A stretch of 64,000 nt of DNA. It comes from Irregularibacter muris. Its GTDB lineage: Bacteria > Bacillota > Clostridia > Eubacteriales > Garciellaceae. The position numbers and the translations under genes were made by a program. The stretch's first letter is position 1; each line of letters starts with the position of its first letter. The DNA is taken from the NCBI RefSeq assembly GCF_024622505.1, contig NZ_JANKAS010000002.1, positions 124,001 to 188,000 on the forward strand, written 5' to 3'. Shown here piece after piece: positions 43,880 to 52,807 of the stretch. The notes below the pieces were generated by a model. That model did no database searches. It was not told where the DNA came from and saw only the letters and a list, made by a program, of their open reading frames with translations.

Positions 43880-43884
43880 GGGGA

Positions 43885-45063
43885 ATGGTTATGCAAAGAT
43901 TAGCAGACCAATCAGGGGGTATATTGGTATTTACTCTTTTAACAATCACCATATTATCCATACTGGGTTTAGCTCTTTTACCCCTTACAGCTATTGAATA
44001 TAAAAGCTCTTCCAATTTTTCTACCTTTGAGAAAGCATATTTTTTAGCAGAAGCTGGAGTGGAAGAGACCTTAGCAGAGCTGGAATATAATTGGAATTAT
44101 AGGAATGAAGGAGAGCGATGGATTAGCTTGGATGATGGGGAGTACAAGGTAAAAATTCAAGGAAGTGGAATGGAGCGTACTATTAAATCTTGGGGTAAGG
44201 TGGAAAACATTGTAAGAGCAATTGAGACAAAGGTACAAAGACCTACCCATAGGATAAATCTTCAAAAGTTAAAGGATTATGCGATTTTATCCCAAGGAGA
44301 CATACATATAGAGGAACTAGGCAATATTTATTCAGAAGAGGGTTATGAAAAAGCTATTTTAGGAAGTTGGGGAAATTTGTATTTTGAATCGGCCCAAGAA
44401 GATGGGAAGGCAGACCTGCACATAAAAGGTGAGATTATTCCAAGTTATCCTACAGATCATAACAAAAATATCAATTACCCTAAGAACTTTCCCCCATCTT
44501 CCAAGGAGTTAATGGATTTGTCCAATTTTAATATAGAGCAATATATTTCATGGCTAAAAAGGAATTTTGGTGAGGGTCCTGAAAATTCATCGGGTGTCAA
44601 TAGGGTAGTAGAATTCAAACCAGTTACTTCAAAGGAGGAGAATTTAGAGCTAGATGAGCATCAGATTTCTTCCCCTAGGGAGGATCAAATCATAATAATA
44701 AAGAATTATGATAGTGTAACACTAGGAGGACAATTTAATGGATTAATTATTGTTGATCAAGTCGATAATTTAAAGATTAAAAACAAGTCTATTATTAATG
44801 GAATGCTGATTTTTACTGGTAATGAGCTAAAAATCACTGAATTTCAAGTAGCGGGTGGTAGCAGTACCATTAATGGGAGCATGATGTGTTTAAATTCTTA
44901 TATACAAAACGAAAATTGGAAGTTGAAATTAAACCATAATCCTTCCATATTAGCAAAATTAAATGAGTATTTACCTCAAAATTTTGAAAGTAGTGGACAG
45001 GGAAAAGGCCTATCAATACATGTTATCCATTGGAAAGAAATAGATAGCCAGGAAGAAAACTAG
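43885..45063 (+). CDS. PilX-like pilus assembly protein
   Basis: Protein of 392 residues with an N-terminal hydrophobic helix (GGILVFTLLTITILSILGLALLPLTA) after DQSGG, then EKAYFLAEAGVEETLAE, typical of the PilX/pilus-assembly N-terminal family (GspK-like role). The long C-terminal part contains strand-rich repeats of the form NLKIKNKSIINGMLIF, resembling a beta-helix. Likely the large tip or priming subunit. ATG after AGGTAAGGGG. Confidence 0.75.
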   Translation: MVMQRLADQSGGILVFTLLTITILSILGLALLPLTAIEYKSSSNFSTFEKAYFLAEAGVEETLAELEYNWNYRNEGERWISLDDGEYKVKIQGSGMERTIKSWGKVENIVRAIETKVQRPTHRINLQKLKDYAILSQGDIHIEELGNIYSEEGYEKAILGSWGNLYFESAQEDGKADLHIKGEIIPSYPTDHNKNINYPKNFPPSSKELMDLSNFNIEQYISWLKRNFGEGPENSSGVNRVVEFKPVTSKEENLELDEHQISSPREDQIIIIKNYDSVTLGGQFNGLIIVDQVDNLKIKNKSIINGMLIFTGNELKITEFQVAGGSSTINGSMMCLNSYIQNENWKLKLNHNPSILAKLNEYLPQNFESSGQGKGLSIHVIHWKEIDSQEEN

Positions 45064-45093
45064 TCTAGGCTAGAAAGGTGTGGGAGGATAAAA

Positions 45094-46173
45094 ATGAGGA
45101 AAACAAACCAAAGCATGGTATTTGATATAGGATCTAAAAATATAAAGGCAGTGATAGGGACGAGTAAGAACCATCAAATAGAAATATATGACTATGAAAT
45201 TATACCCATTCCTGAAGATTCAGTTTTTGATGGACGTATATTACATAAAACCAAAGTTGCTGAATCTATTGAAGGTTTTCATAGAAAGAAGGGAAAAAGA
45301 AAGCATAAGATCATGGTGTCTATTTCCTCCAGCATGACCATATTGCGTAATTTTGATCTTCCTAAAATGGAAGAAGAGGAATTAAAAGAGGCCATCAGAT
45401 ATGAGATGGAACATCTTCTGCCAGAACCTATGGAAAATTATATTGTAGATTTTACGGTGCTAGACGAATACCTTAAGGATATTGAGGATGGAGATAAAGT
45501 TCCTATGGTAAAGGTACAGACCGCTGCCTTACCTAGAGCTATTATTATGACTTATATCAATACCTTTGAAAAGGCAGGTCTAAAAATAGATGCAATAGAT
45601 ATACAATGCAATGGTATAGGGAAATTATTCGGCGGGAGAAAAAAATTTATTAAAGATTTCCAAGATGAGGAAACCATAGATAAAAATATAGGAATTATTG
45701 ATATAGGTCATCAAAATACCACTATTACCATTATAGAATTTGGGAAGGTTTTTCTTTATCGTGTAATAGATAAAGGGGGAAAGGATATTAACCGTATCGT
45801 TGCAGATACCCTTGGAATAGATGAGAGAGCTGCCGAGGAATGGAAATCCAATACAAGATTTCTTGATGAAGAGTTCTATAAAGACACACCCCTACCTTTA
45901 AAACAGTATTTACAGGATTTACTTATGGAAGTACAGAGGGTTATAGATTTCTCTATATCCAGAAGCACTCAAAAGACATTAGATCGTATTTATTTAATCG
46001 GAGGGGGAGCAAAAATACAAAATATTGCTCATTATTTTCAGGAAAACTTAAGAATTGCTACTATTTTAGGCAATAATTACAGAAATATATCTGTAAATGG
46101 AAGTGAGACCTCTTTTTCTGAAGATTTATTATACCTATCCAATATTCTTGGAATTTTGTTGAGAAAGGAGTAG
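45094..46173 (+). CDS. pilM: Type IV pilus assembly protein PilM
   Basis: Actin-like ATPase of 359 residues, cytoplasmic, which binds the N terminus of PilN and joins the alignment complex. FDIGSKNIKAVIG and GIIDIGHQNTTITI are the two phosphate loops; IYLIGGGAKIQNI is the adenosine block. ATG after GTGGGAGG. The genes pilM, pilN and pilO occur in the order seen in most type IV pilus operons. Confidence 0.9.
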   Translation: MRKTNQSMVFDIGSKNIKAVIGTSKNHQIEIYDYEIIPIPEDSVFDGRILHKTKVAESIEGFHRKKGKRKHKIMVSISSSMTILRNFDLPKMEEEELKEAIRYEMEHLLPEPMENYIVDFTVLDEYLKDIEDGDKVPMVKVQTAALPRAIIMTYINTFEKAGLKIDAIDIQCNGIGKLFGGRKKFIKDFQDEETIDKNIGIIDIGHQNTTITIIEFGKVFLYRVIDKGGKDINRIVADTLGIDERAAEEWKSNTRFLDEEFYKDTPLPLKQYLQDLLMEVQRVIDFSISRSTQKTLDRIYLIGGGAKIQNIAHYFQENLRIATILGNNYRNISVNGSETSFSEDLLYLSNILGILLRKE

Positions 46174-46179
46174 ATAAGT

Positions 46180-46755
46180 ATGAAAGAAATGAATCTGCTC
46201 CCTAAAGAATGTCTCGATGTTAGAGAACAAAAGAAAAAAAGAAAGTTGTATATAGGAGGGGTCACTACATTTATTTTTCTTTTGATGGTCACATACGGTG
46301 GTATGTTTTATATGAATTATAAGCTAAATAAAGATATCATTAATATTAATTCAGAAATTCAAGAGTTACAGGCCTTTAAAGAAATTCAGTCTCAGGTTAT
46401 TTTTGATAAGGAAATACTGCAAAGAAGAAAATCTATATTGAGGAAATTAGAGGTTGAAAGTAAAGATCACTATGCATTTTTTGTTGCATTAAAAAATACT
46501 GTGCCTGATGAAATTACTTTAGAAAGCATTAGCCATCCTACTGGAAATCATTATAATTTAACAGCTAAGGCTACAAAGCCAGATAAAATAGCAGATTTTA
46601 TGATAAATTTGGCAAAGATAAAAGGTGTAAAAGATGTTATGCTTGACCATGTGCAGTACGGAGAGAGTATGGGTGAGGAGAAAAGACAAAGTACAAGTAA
46701 ATTTTCCATTAACTTCACCTATCAGTTTGGAGGAGATCACAATGAATCTAAGTAA
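46180..46755 (+). CDS. pilN: Type IV pilus assembly protein PilN
   Basis: Bitopic protein of 191 residues. The cytoplasmic N terminus MNLLPKE (here EMNLLPKECLD) is the PilM-binding motif. A membrane helix follows at about 26-47, then coiled coil and a ferredoxin-like fold with GVKDVMLDHVQYG. It overlaps pilO by 14 bases. Confidence 0.88.
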   Translation: MKEMNLLPKECLDVREQKKKRKLYIGGVTTFIFLLMVTYGGMFYMNYKLNKDIININSEIQELQAFKEIQSQVIFDKEILQRRKSILRKLEVESKDHYAFFVALKNTVPDEITLESISHPTGNHYNLTAKATKPDKIADFMINLAKIKGVKDVMLDHVQYGESMGEEKRQSTSKFSINFTYQFGGDHNESK

Positions 46756-47461
46756 AAGAGAAAAAGTTTTGTTATGTCTCCTCACATTTGTAGTTGTTAT
46801 AGGAAGTTATATCAATTTTCTAATTCTCCCTAAGCTGGAGGCAATAAAGGAAACGAAAACCACTCTAAAAGAAAAAACAATAGAATTAAATAGTTTACAA
46901 CAGGCTAGAAAATCGGATAGTCTTAATAAGACGGAGAAACAATTACAAGAGGAAATAGATAAAGTGGAAGAGGCAATCCCAAGTCAAATAAAAATTCCTA
47001 GGGTATATTTAGATATTCTATCCATAGTGGAAAAGACAGGAGTACAGCAGGAAAGTCTGAATATGCAAACGGCCTCACTAGAAGGTGAAACTTCTCAAGA
47101 AGGGGAGGAAGCAAAGCAAAATATTCAGGATAAATCTGAGCAATTACTCATCATACCCATTGTTCATAAAATCAGGGGGACCTATGGGGAAATCGAAGAC
47201 TATATTGATTCCATACAAAAATGTGGAAGAAAAATAGATATTATTGAATATGAAATAATTAATTCTAAAGAGGATAAGAATAATCATCAATTATCGGCTT
47301 CCTTTATGTTAAAAGCCTATGGATTAGTAAAACAAGGACAGAATTATTCAGAGTTTGTGGATTATAAGTTTTTGAAGGATAATTATGGAAGACCAAATCC
47401 TTTTCAGCCTAATTCCACAGCAAAAGATAATGATGCTCAAGATGTTGAAGAACAAGAATAA
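46742..47461 (+). CDS. pilO: Type IV pilus assembly protein PilO
   Basis: Bitopic protein of 239 residues, partner of PilN. Short basic N terminus, membrane helix at about 9-28, coiled coil at about 35-75 and a C-terminal alpha/beta part (RGTYGEIEDYIDSIQKCGRKIDI). The ATG at 46742 follows GGAGGAG. The frame is open 36 codons upstream, but that part lies within pilN. It ends the pilus operon; PilQ is absent, as expected without an outer membrane. Confidence 0.87.
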   Translation: MNLSKREKVLLCLLTFVVVIGSYINFLILPKLEAIKETKTTLKEKTIELNSLQQARKSDSLNKTEKQLQEEIDKVEEAIPSQIKIPRVYLDILSIVEKTGVQQESLNMQTASLEGETSQEGEEAKQNIQDKSEQLLIIPIVHKIRGTYGEIEDYIDSIQKCGRKIDIIEYEIINSKEDKNNHQLSASFMLKAYGLVKQGQNYSEFVDYKFLKDNYGRPNPFQPNSTAKDNDAQDVEEQE

Positions 47462-47511
47462 TTTATAAAATAAGGTTGAAGAATATATGCATATGAAAAG
47501 ATGTGAATAAA

Positions 47512-48063
47512 ATGAAAAGCAACATTTCGCTTATAGGATTTATGGGCACCGGGAAAAGTGCTATCGGTAGGAATATAGCTAGAGAATTAGGATATAAATT
47601 CCTTGATACAGATAGATATATCGAGGAATTTATGGGCATGACCATAGCAGAGATTTTTACCACAATGGGGGAAAAATCCTTTAGGGAATTAGAAAATCAA
47701 ATGTTAAAAAAAATAATAACGAAAAAGAACTGTGTAATTGCCACCGGTGGGGGTATTGTACTGTCAAAGGAAAATAGAGACTTGCTGAAACATACTACCT
47801 TTGTAGTATGTCTAAAGGCCACATCAAAAACAATATATTATAGAACCAAAAGAAAGAGCAATAGACCTTTGTTGGGTACTCAAAAGCCATTAAAAAAGAT
47901 AAATGAATTGCTTAAACAAAGAAAGGGATTATATGATTTTGGAGATATAACTCTCTATACAGACAATTTCAAAATAAATGAATTAACAAAAATGATCATT
48001 CATCAATATAATAGATATTCAATAAAAGACAAGACAAAAAATAAAAGTAATGAAAAGGAGTAG
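47512..48063 (+). CDS. aroK: Shikimate kinase
   Basis: Kinase of 183 residues that phosphorylates shikimate in the aromatic amino acid pathway. Walker A is GFMGTGKSAIG. DTDRYIEEFMG binds shikimate, and ATGGGIVLS and NRPLLG are the other active-site blocks. The ATG at 47512 gives the usual N terminus; a GTG at 47503 is an alternative, and neither has a strong ribosome binding site. The gene aroQ follows one gene further on. Confidence 0.92.
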   Translation: MKSNISLIGFMGTGKSAIGRNIARELGYKFLDTDRYIEEFMGMTIAEIFTTMGEKSFRELENQMLKKIITKKNCVIATGGGIVLSKENRDLLKHTTFVVCLKATSKTIYYRTKRKSNRPLLGTQKPLKKINELLKQRKGLYDFGDITLYTDNFKINELTKMIIHQYNRYSIKDKTKNKSNEKE

Positions 48064-48065
48064 AT

Positions 48066-48956
48066 ATGAAGATAAAGTTTGGTCCTGCTGGAAACTCTGA
48101 GTCCTTTTATAATGAAGGCTATAAATCCTCCGTGGATATGCCTAAGTGGTTAGAAAATAAAGGATTAGGTGCCTATGAGTATTCCTGTACAAAGGGGATA
48201 AGATTTAAAGAAGAAACAGGTAGAAAAATCGGTGAACAAGTAAAAAAACATAATATATTTTTAAGTATACACGCTCCTTATTATATAAATTTAGGGAATC
48301 CAGACCCTGAAATGAGAGAAAAATCAAAAAAGTATATTCTTGATTCTTTAGTAGCAGCTAAATGGACGGGAGCAAAAAGGGTGGTTTTCCATCCAGGTTC
48401 CAGAGGAAAGCTAACAAGAGAAAAGGCTTTTCAAATTGCAAAGAATACTTTTCAAGAAGTGCTAGATTTAGTTTATAAAAATAATCTAGAGGACATTACT
48501 CTTTGCCCTGAAACCATGGGAAAAAGAAATCAACTCGGGACCCTAGAGGAAATATTGGAGCTATGTCAATTAGAGGATAATATAATTCCCACCATTGACT
48601 TTGGACACATTCATGCTCGTAATGGAGGAAGTTTAAATCACAAACAAGATTTTGATGATACAATAGATATGATTGAGAATGGTATAGGCATAGAAAGAAC
48701 CAAAGCCATACATATTCATTTTAGTCGTATTGAATTTACTGATGCAGGGGAAAAAAGACATTGGACATATCAGGATAATCAATTTGGTCCCGACTTTGAT
48801 CCTTTGGCGGAGGTAATTATTGAAAGGGATATGCATCCTATAATCATTTGTGAATCCAAAGGAACAATGGCAGAAGATGCTCTTACCTTCAAGAAAATAT
48901 ATAGAGACGTAAAAGCCAAAAAGAAAAATAATAAAAATTCTACTAATAATTTATAA
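48066..48956 (+). CDS. Endonuclease IV-like TIM-barrel protein
   Basis: Protein of 296 residues of the AP endonuclease 2 family. Metal ligands expected for endonuclease IV are seen in SIHAPYYINL, VFHPGS, CPETMG, TIDFGHIHAR, HIHFSR and CESKG. It may act on abasic sites in DNA; in this length class the family also includes isomerase-like members. The ATG follows AAGGAG two bases after aroK, so it is in the same operon. Confidence 0.82.
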   Translation: MKIKFGPAGNSESFYNEGYKSSVDMPKWLENKGLGAYEYSCTKGIRFKEETGRKIGEQVKKHNIFLSIHAPYYINLGNPDPEMREKSKKYILDSLVAAKWTGAKRVVFHPGSRGKLTREKAFQIAKNTFQEVLDLVYKNNLEDITLCPETMGKRNQLGTLEEILELCQLEDNIIPTIDFGHIHARNGGSLNHKQDFDDTIDMIENGIGIERTKAIHIHFSRIEFTDAGEKRHWTYQDNQFGPDFDPLAEVIIERDMHPIIICESKGTMAEDALTFKKIYRDVKAKKKNNKNSTNNL

Positions 48957-49001
48957 AATATGGTAATATATTAATGAATTTTTATATTGAGGATGATTCT
49001 A

Positions 49002-49430
49002 ATGAAGAAGATTATGGTTTTGCATGGCCCTAATTTAAACCTGTTAGGTTTCAGAAAGCCCCATATATACGGAAAAGAAACATTACAGGATATCAATGGA
49101 GAGATTTTAGAAAAATCATCAAAATTAAAAGTAAGGGTAGAAATTTTTCAATTTAATAGTGAAGGCCAATTAATAGAACAAATACATAAGGCACATAATA
49201 TGTATGATGGCATAATCATTAATCCAGCAGCCTTTACCCATTACAGTTATGCTATACGAGATGCTATAGAGGCTATAGAAATTCCGACTATTGAAGTACA
49301 TCTTAGCAATATTTATAATAGGGAATGTTTTAGAGCTAAATCAGTGATATCTCCTGTCTGCCTTGGTCAGATTTCGGGCTTAGGTAAAGAAGGATATATT
49401 TTGGCATTAGAGAAACTAGCATCTTTATAA
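49002..49430 (+). CDS. aroQ: 3-dehydroquinate dehydratase, type II
   Basis: Dehydratase of 142 residues, full length for type II enzymes; makes 3-dehydroshikimate. [17 protein letters not shown] holds the catalytic Tyr/Arg region, with the Arg-Tyr pair in the lid, [15 protein letters not shown] the Asn/His, and [11 protein letters not shown] the second His. The ATG at 49002 follows GAGGATG. Its terminal bases overlap an 18-bp tandem duplication. Confidence 0.94.
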   Translation: MKKIMVLHGPNLNLLGFRKPHIYGKETLQDINGEILEKSSKLKVRVEIFQFNSEGQLIEQIHKAHNMYDGIIINPAAFTHYSYAIRDAIEAIEIPTIEVHLSNIYNRECFRAKSVISPVCLGQISGLGKEGYILALEKLASL

Positions 49431-49459
49431 TAGAATTTATGTTTATAATAGAATTTATG
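49424..49459 (+). repeat. Perfect tandem duplication of 18 bp
   Basis: Two adjacent identical copies of TTTATAATAGAATTTATG. The first contains the aroQ stop codon and the second ends shortly before the efp ribosome binding site. A simple slippage product. Confidence 0.85.
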
Positions 49460-49482
49460 AAAATTACAATGGAGGGATAAGA

Positions 49483-50040
49483 ATGATATCAGCAGGTGAT
49501 TTTAGAAAAGGGCTAACTTTTGAGATGGATGGTGAGGTGTACTCAATCGTAGATTTCCAACATGTTAAACCAGGTAAAGGAGCTGCCTTTGTTCGTACAA
49601 AAATAAAAAACATAAAAACTGGGGGAGCGGTAGAAAAGACTTTTAATCCCAATGATAAGTATCCTAGAGCTCATATCGAAACCAAGGAAATGCAATATTT
49701 ATACCATGATGGAGAGCTTTACTATTTTATGGATTTGGAAAACTATGAGCAAATTCCATTAAATCAGGACCAAGTAGAGGATGCTGTAAAGTACATCAAA
49801 GAAAACATGAATGCTGTCATAAGATTCCATAAAGGACAGGCCTTCTCTGTGGAGCCACCTAATTTCGTTGAACTTGAAGTCATAGAAACTGAACCAGGAT
49901 TTAAGGGGGACACAGCCACGGGAGCAAATAAACCAGCTACTGTAGAAACAGGTGCCACTATAACCGTACCCCTATTTGTGAATATTGGGGATGTTATTCG
50001 TATTGATACTCGAACAGGGGAGTATATGGAAAGAGTTTAG
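49483..50040 (+). CDS. efp: Elongation factor P
   Basis: Translation factor of 185 residues that rescues ribosomes stalled at polyproline. Three beta-barrel domains. The loop lysine modified in many species lies in KPGKGAAF near residue 32. [16 protein letters not shown] is the usual N terminus and [17 protein letters not shown] the C terminus. ATG after GGAGGG. The proline-rich CAP protein at 6621-7556 would be one client. Confidence 0.96.
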   Translation: MISAGDFRKGLTFEMDGEVYSIVDFQHVKPGKGAAFVRTKIKNIKTGGAVEKTFNPNDKYPRAHIETKEMQYLYHDGELYYFMDLENYEQIPLNQDQVEDAVKYIKENMNAVIRFHKGQAFSVEPPNFVELEVIETEPGFKGDTATGANKPATVETGATITVPLFVNIGDVIRIDTRTGEYMERV

Positions 50041-50106
50041 TGGTATAATAGATAAAGTAACCTGTTTTTTAATTTAGAATAAAATTTATCATGAGGAGGG
50101 GTTATA

Positions 50107-50508
50107 ATGGATTACATTAACGAAAAGGTAGCCTATTTAAGAGGGTTAGCTGAAGGACTTGGGTTAAATGAATCAACTAATGAGGGAAAGGTTATCTTAC
50201 ATATGGTTGATATACTCGATGACATCTCAGATGTTTTAGAAGGTTTAACTGAGGCCCAAAATGATTTAGAAGATTACATGGAAGTAATTGATGAGGACTT
50301 AGCTGAAATTGAAGAAGATTTCTATGATCTTGACGATGAAGATGAAATAGATTTCTGCCAAGTGGAATGTCCCGAGTGTGGGGAGATCGTATTTGTAGAT
50401 ATGGATATGTTAGATGAAGAAAATGCCATTACTTGCCCCAATTGTCAAGAAGAAATGGAAGTAGATTTGACAAGTTGCGAAGATGACGACTGCGAATGTA
50501 AAAAATAA
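50107..50508 (+). CDS. CD1247-type N-terminal domain protein with zinc ribbon
   Basis: Very acidic protein of 133 residues, conserved in Clostridia and typified by C. difficile CD1247. Residues 1-75 are a helical hairpin domain (YINEKVAYLRGLAEGLGL); residues about 88-125 form a zinc ribbon with CPECGE and CPNCQE, and an extra Cys-rich tail (CEDDDCECKK). No function is known. AGGAGGGG precedes the ATG. It lies between efp and spoIIIAA, its usual place. Confidence 0.88.
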   Translation: MDYINEKVAYLRGLAEGLGLNESTNEGKVILHMVDILDDISDVLEGLTEAQNDLEDYMEVIDEDLAEIEEDFYDLDDEDEIDFCQVECPECGEIVFVDMDMLDEENAITCPNCQEEMEVDLTSCEDDDCECKK

Positions 50509-50519
50509 GTAAACTCTTT

Positions 50520-50548
50520 AAAGGAATCCTAAGGGATTCCTTTTTTTA
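50520..50548 (+). terminator. Terminator before spoIIIAA
   Basis: AAAGGAATCC and GGATTCCTTT arms around a four-base loop, followed by T residues. Confidence 0.85.
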
Positions 50549-50626
50549 TTTCAAAAAAAAATAATTATTATCATAAATTAGCCTGTACGTAAATAGTTAT
50601 TAATATAGAAAGGGAGGACAACTTAT

Positions 50627-51628
50627 ATGAGTTTAGAAAAAAACAAAAGAAAAAATAAAACCTTAGTCAGTATTTATCATGATATATTACCTTCATTATC
50701 CCATGAAATCAGGGAATGTATCGAGGAAATAGAAGTAAACTATTTGGAAAAAATTGAGGAGATAAGAATTAGAGAAAATCGTCCTTTGATGATTTCATTT
50801 AATAATAAAGATTACTTTGTAACCAAAGAAGGAACTTTGACCAATCATCCCCAGAGAGGATATTTGGTTACTAGAAAAGATAGAGAGAGTATTCTTCAAT
50901 TAATAAGTGATTATTCCCTATATGCCATTGAAGAAGAATTAAAACATGGTTTTCTTACTTTAAGGGGTGGTCATCGTGTGGGGCTGACGGGAAAAACTGT
51001 TTTAGAAAATGGTCATATAAAAACCATTAAATATATATCGGGATTTAATTTTAGAATATCTAGAGAAATAAAAGGGGCTGGAGATAAAGTAATGCCCTAT
51101 ATCAGAGAAAAAACAGGAATACTGCATACTTTAATTATTTCCCCTCCCCAGTGTGGGAAAACAACTCTCCTAAGGGACATTATTAGGCAATTAAGCGATG
51201 GAGACCAGAGGCGGGGCATTCCGGGGGTGAAAGTAGGAGTAGTGGATGAACGTTCAGAACTGGCTGGCTGTTATCAAGGTGTACCACAAAATGATATTGG
51301 TATTCGCACTGATGTCTTAGATGCCTGTCCTAAGGCCCAGGGGATGATCATGCTTATAAGATCCATGTCCCCAGATATCATAGCCACAGATGAAATAGGA
51401 TGTAAGGAGGATATGGCAGCAATAGAAGAGGCTTTAAATGCGGGAATAAAAATTATTACCACTGTACATGGAAAAACCCTTGAGGAAATAAAGAGAAAGC
51501 CCTTTCTAAAGGAGCTAATACATCAAAAAATCTTTCAAAGAATAATTATTTTAAGTAACGCTAAAGGAGTAGGTACCATCGAAAACATAGTAGATGGAAG
51601 TACTTTTAAAGAATTACTTATGAAATAA
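50627..51628 (+). CDS. spoIIIAA: Stage III sporulation protein AA
   Basis: Cytoplasmic ATPase of 333 residues of the secretion ATPase class, motor of the SpoIIIA-SpoIIQ channel between mother cell and forespore. Walker A is SPPQCGKTTLLRDI; VVDERSEL and ATDEIGCKEDMAAIEEA are the Walker B region. Full length. AAAGGGAGG precedes the ATG. First of eight genes in the complete operon. Confidence 0.95.
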   Translation: MSLEKNKRKNKTLVSIYHDILPSLSHEIRECIEEIEVNYLEKIEEIRIRENRPLMISFNNKDYFVTKEGTLTNHPQRGYLVTRKDRESILQLISDYSLYAIEEELKHGFLTLRGGHRVGLTGKTVLENGHIKTIKYISGFNFRISREIKGAGDKVMPYIREKTGILHTLIISPPQCGKTTLLRDIIRQLSDGDQRRGIPGVKVGVVDERSELAGCYQGVPQNDIGIRTDVLDACPKAQGMIMLIRSMSPDIIATDEIGCKEDMAAIEEALNAGIKIITTVHGKTLEEIKRKPFLKELIHQKIFQRIIILSNAKGVGTIENIVDGSTFKELLMK

Positions 51629-51649
51629 AAAGATTCACGGAGGAAAAAT

Positions 51650-52171
51650 ATGATTGTAAAAATTATTGGTATTATAATACTTCTAACATCCAGTTCACTC
51701 CTAGGCTTCGTTATATCCAATAAATATAAAACTAGGGTGAGGGAACTAAAGGAAATTAGAAATCATTTTCAAATGATAGAGACGGAAATTATTTATACAG
51801 CAACACCCATTATTGAGGTGATGGATAAAATATCCCAACAGGCCAAAGAACCCTTTAAGGACGTATATAAAAATATAGCCTTAGAACTGCGAAAGAAGGA
51901 AGGGGAAAGTTTAGGAAGTATATGGAGAAAAGCCTTTGACGATAAAAAAAATTATACCCGATTAAACAAAGAAGACCTAGAAACCATAATTTTTTTTGGG
52001 AATGTATTAGGGACTTCAGATAGGGAAAATCAATTAAAAAACTCTCAACTGATCCAAAGCCAACTAAGTAAATTAGAGGAAATAGCGGAAGAAGAACGTC
52101 AAAGAAGCGAAAAATTGTATAAAAATTTAGGCGCTTTGTTGGGACTTGCATTAACCATAATACTAATTTAA
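51650..52171 (+). CDS. spoIIIAB: Stage III sporulation protein AB
   Basis: Membrane protein of 173 residues, related to the GspF platform of type II secretion. Membrane helices lie at each end (about 3-22 and 155-172), with the conserved blocks RVRELKEIRNHFQMIETEI and FGNVLGTSDRENQ. ATG after GGAGG. Confidence 0.93.
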   Translation: MIVKIIGIIILLTSSSLLGFVISNKYKTRVRELKEIRNHFQMIETEIIYTATPIIEVMDKISQQAKEPFKDVYKNIALELRKKEGESLGSIWRKAFDDKKNYTRLNKEDLETIIFFGNVLGTSDRENQLKNSQLIQSQLSKLEEIAEEERQRSEKLYKNLGALLGLALTIILI

Positions 52172-52198
52172 TGAAATATAAAAGAAGGAGTGGTATGA

Positions 52199-52396
52199 GT
52201 GGATGTAGGAATGATTTTTAAAATTGCAGGAATTGGTATTGTTGTGGCAGTGCTTAATCAAGTCTTAAAAAAGACTGAAAGAGATGAAATGGCTACTATG
52301 GTCACATTGACAGGTATTGTGGTGGTTTTAATGATGGTTATTACTATGATCGGACAATTGTTTGATGCAGTAAGGACAATATTTCAATTATATTAG
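52199..52396 (+). CDS. spoIIIAC: Stage III sporulation protein AC
   Basis: Small membrane protein of 65 residues with two hydrophobic helices. FKIAGIGIVVAVLNQVLKKT is the family N terminus. GTG start after GAAGGAG. It belongs to the SpoIIIA channel. Confidence 0.93.
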   Translation: MDVGMIFKIAGIGIVVAVLNQVLKKTERDEMATMVTLTGIVVVLMMVITMIGQLFDAVRTIFQLY

Positions 52397-52407
52397 GAGT
52401 GCTAAAT

Positions 52408-52794
52408 ATGGAAATAATACAAGTTGTTTCCCTAGGGATAATAGCTACAATTTTAGCAGTAATACTTAAAGACGAACGACCTGAATTTTCAATGATGATT
52501 GGCTTAGTAGCAGGAGTAATTATATTTTTCATGGTATTAAGTAAAATACAAATCGTTTTAGAGGTATTTAATAAAATTTCTTCAAAAATGAATGTGGATA
52601 TTTTATATCTTTCTACTATTTTTAAGATTATAGGAATAGCCTATATTACAGAATTCGGCGCCCAAGTATGTAGGGATGCAGGGGAGAGCTCAATTGCCTC
52701 TAAAATCGAATTAGGAGGAAAAGTTTTAATAATGGTATTGGCCATTCCGATCCTAATGGCTTTACTAGATTTGATCACCAAAATAATGCCTTGA
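52408..52794 (+). CDS. spoIIIAD: Stage III sporulation protein AD
   Basis: Membrane protein of 128 residues with four hydrophobic helices. The EFGAQVCRDAGESSIASKIE block is the family signature. The ATG at 52408 lies 8 bases after AGGAG; a GTG at 52399 overlaps that site. Confidence 0.93.
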   Translation: MEIIQVVSLGIIATILAVILKDERPEFSMMIGLVAGVIIFFMVLSKIQIVLEVFNKISSKMNVDILYLSTIFKIIGIAYITEFGAQVCRDAGESSIASKIELGGKVLIMVLAIPILMALLDLITKIMP

Positions 52795-52807
52795 ACAGGA
52801 GAAGAAT

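Noticed and set aside
50559-50573. Fur-like box before spoIIIAA (ATAATTATTATCA)
   Set aside because: Matches 13 of 15 positions but lacks the first TG, and the flank is almost pure A and T. Chance is likely, and iron control of spoIIIA is not expected.
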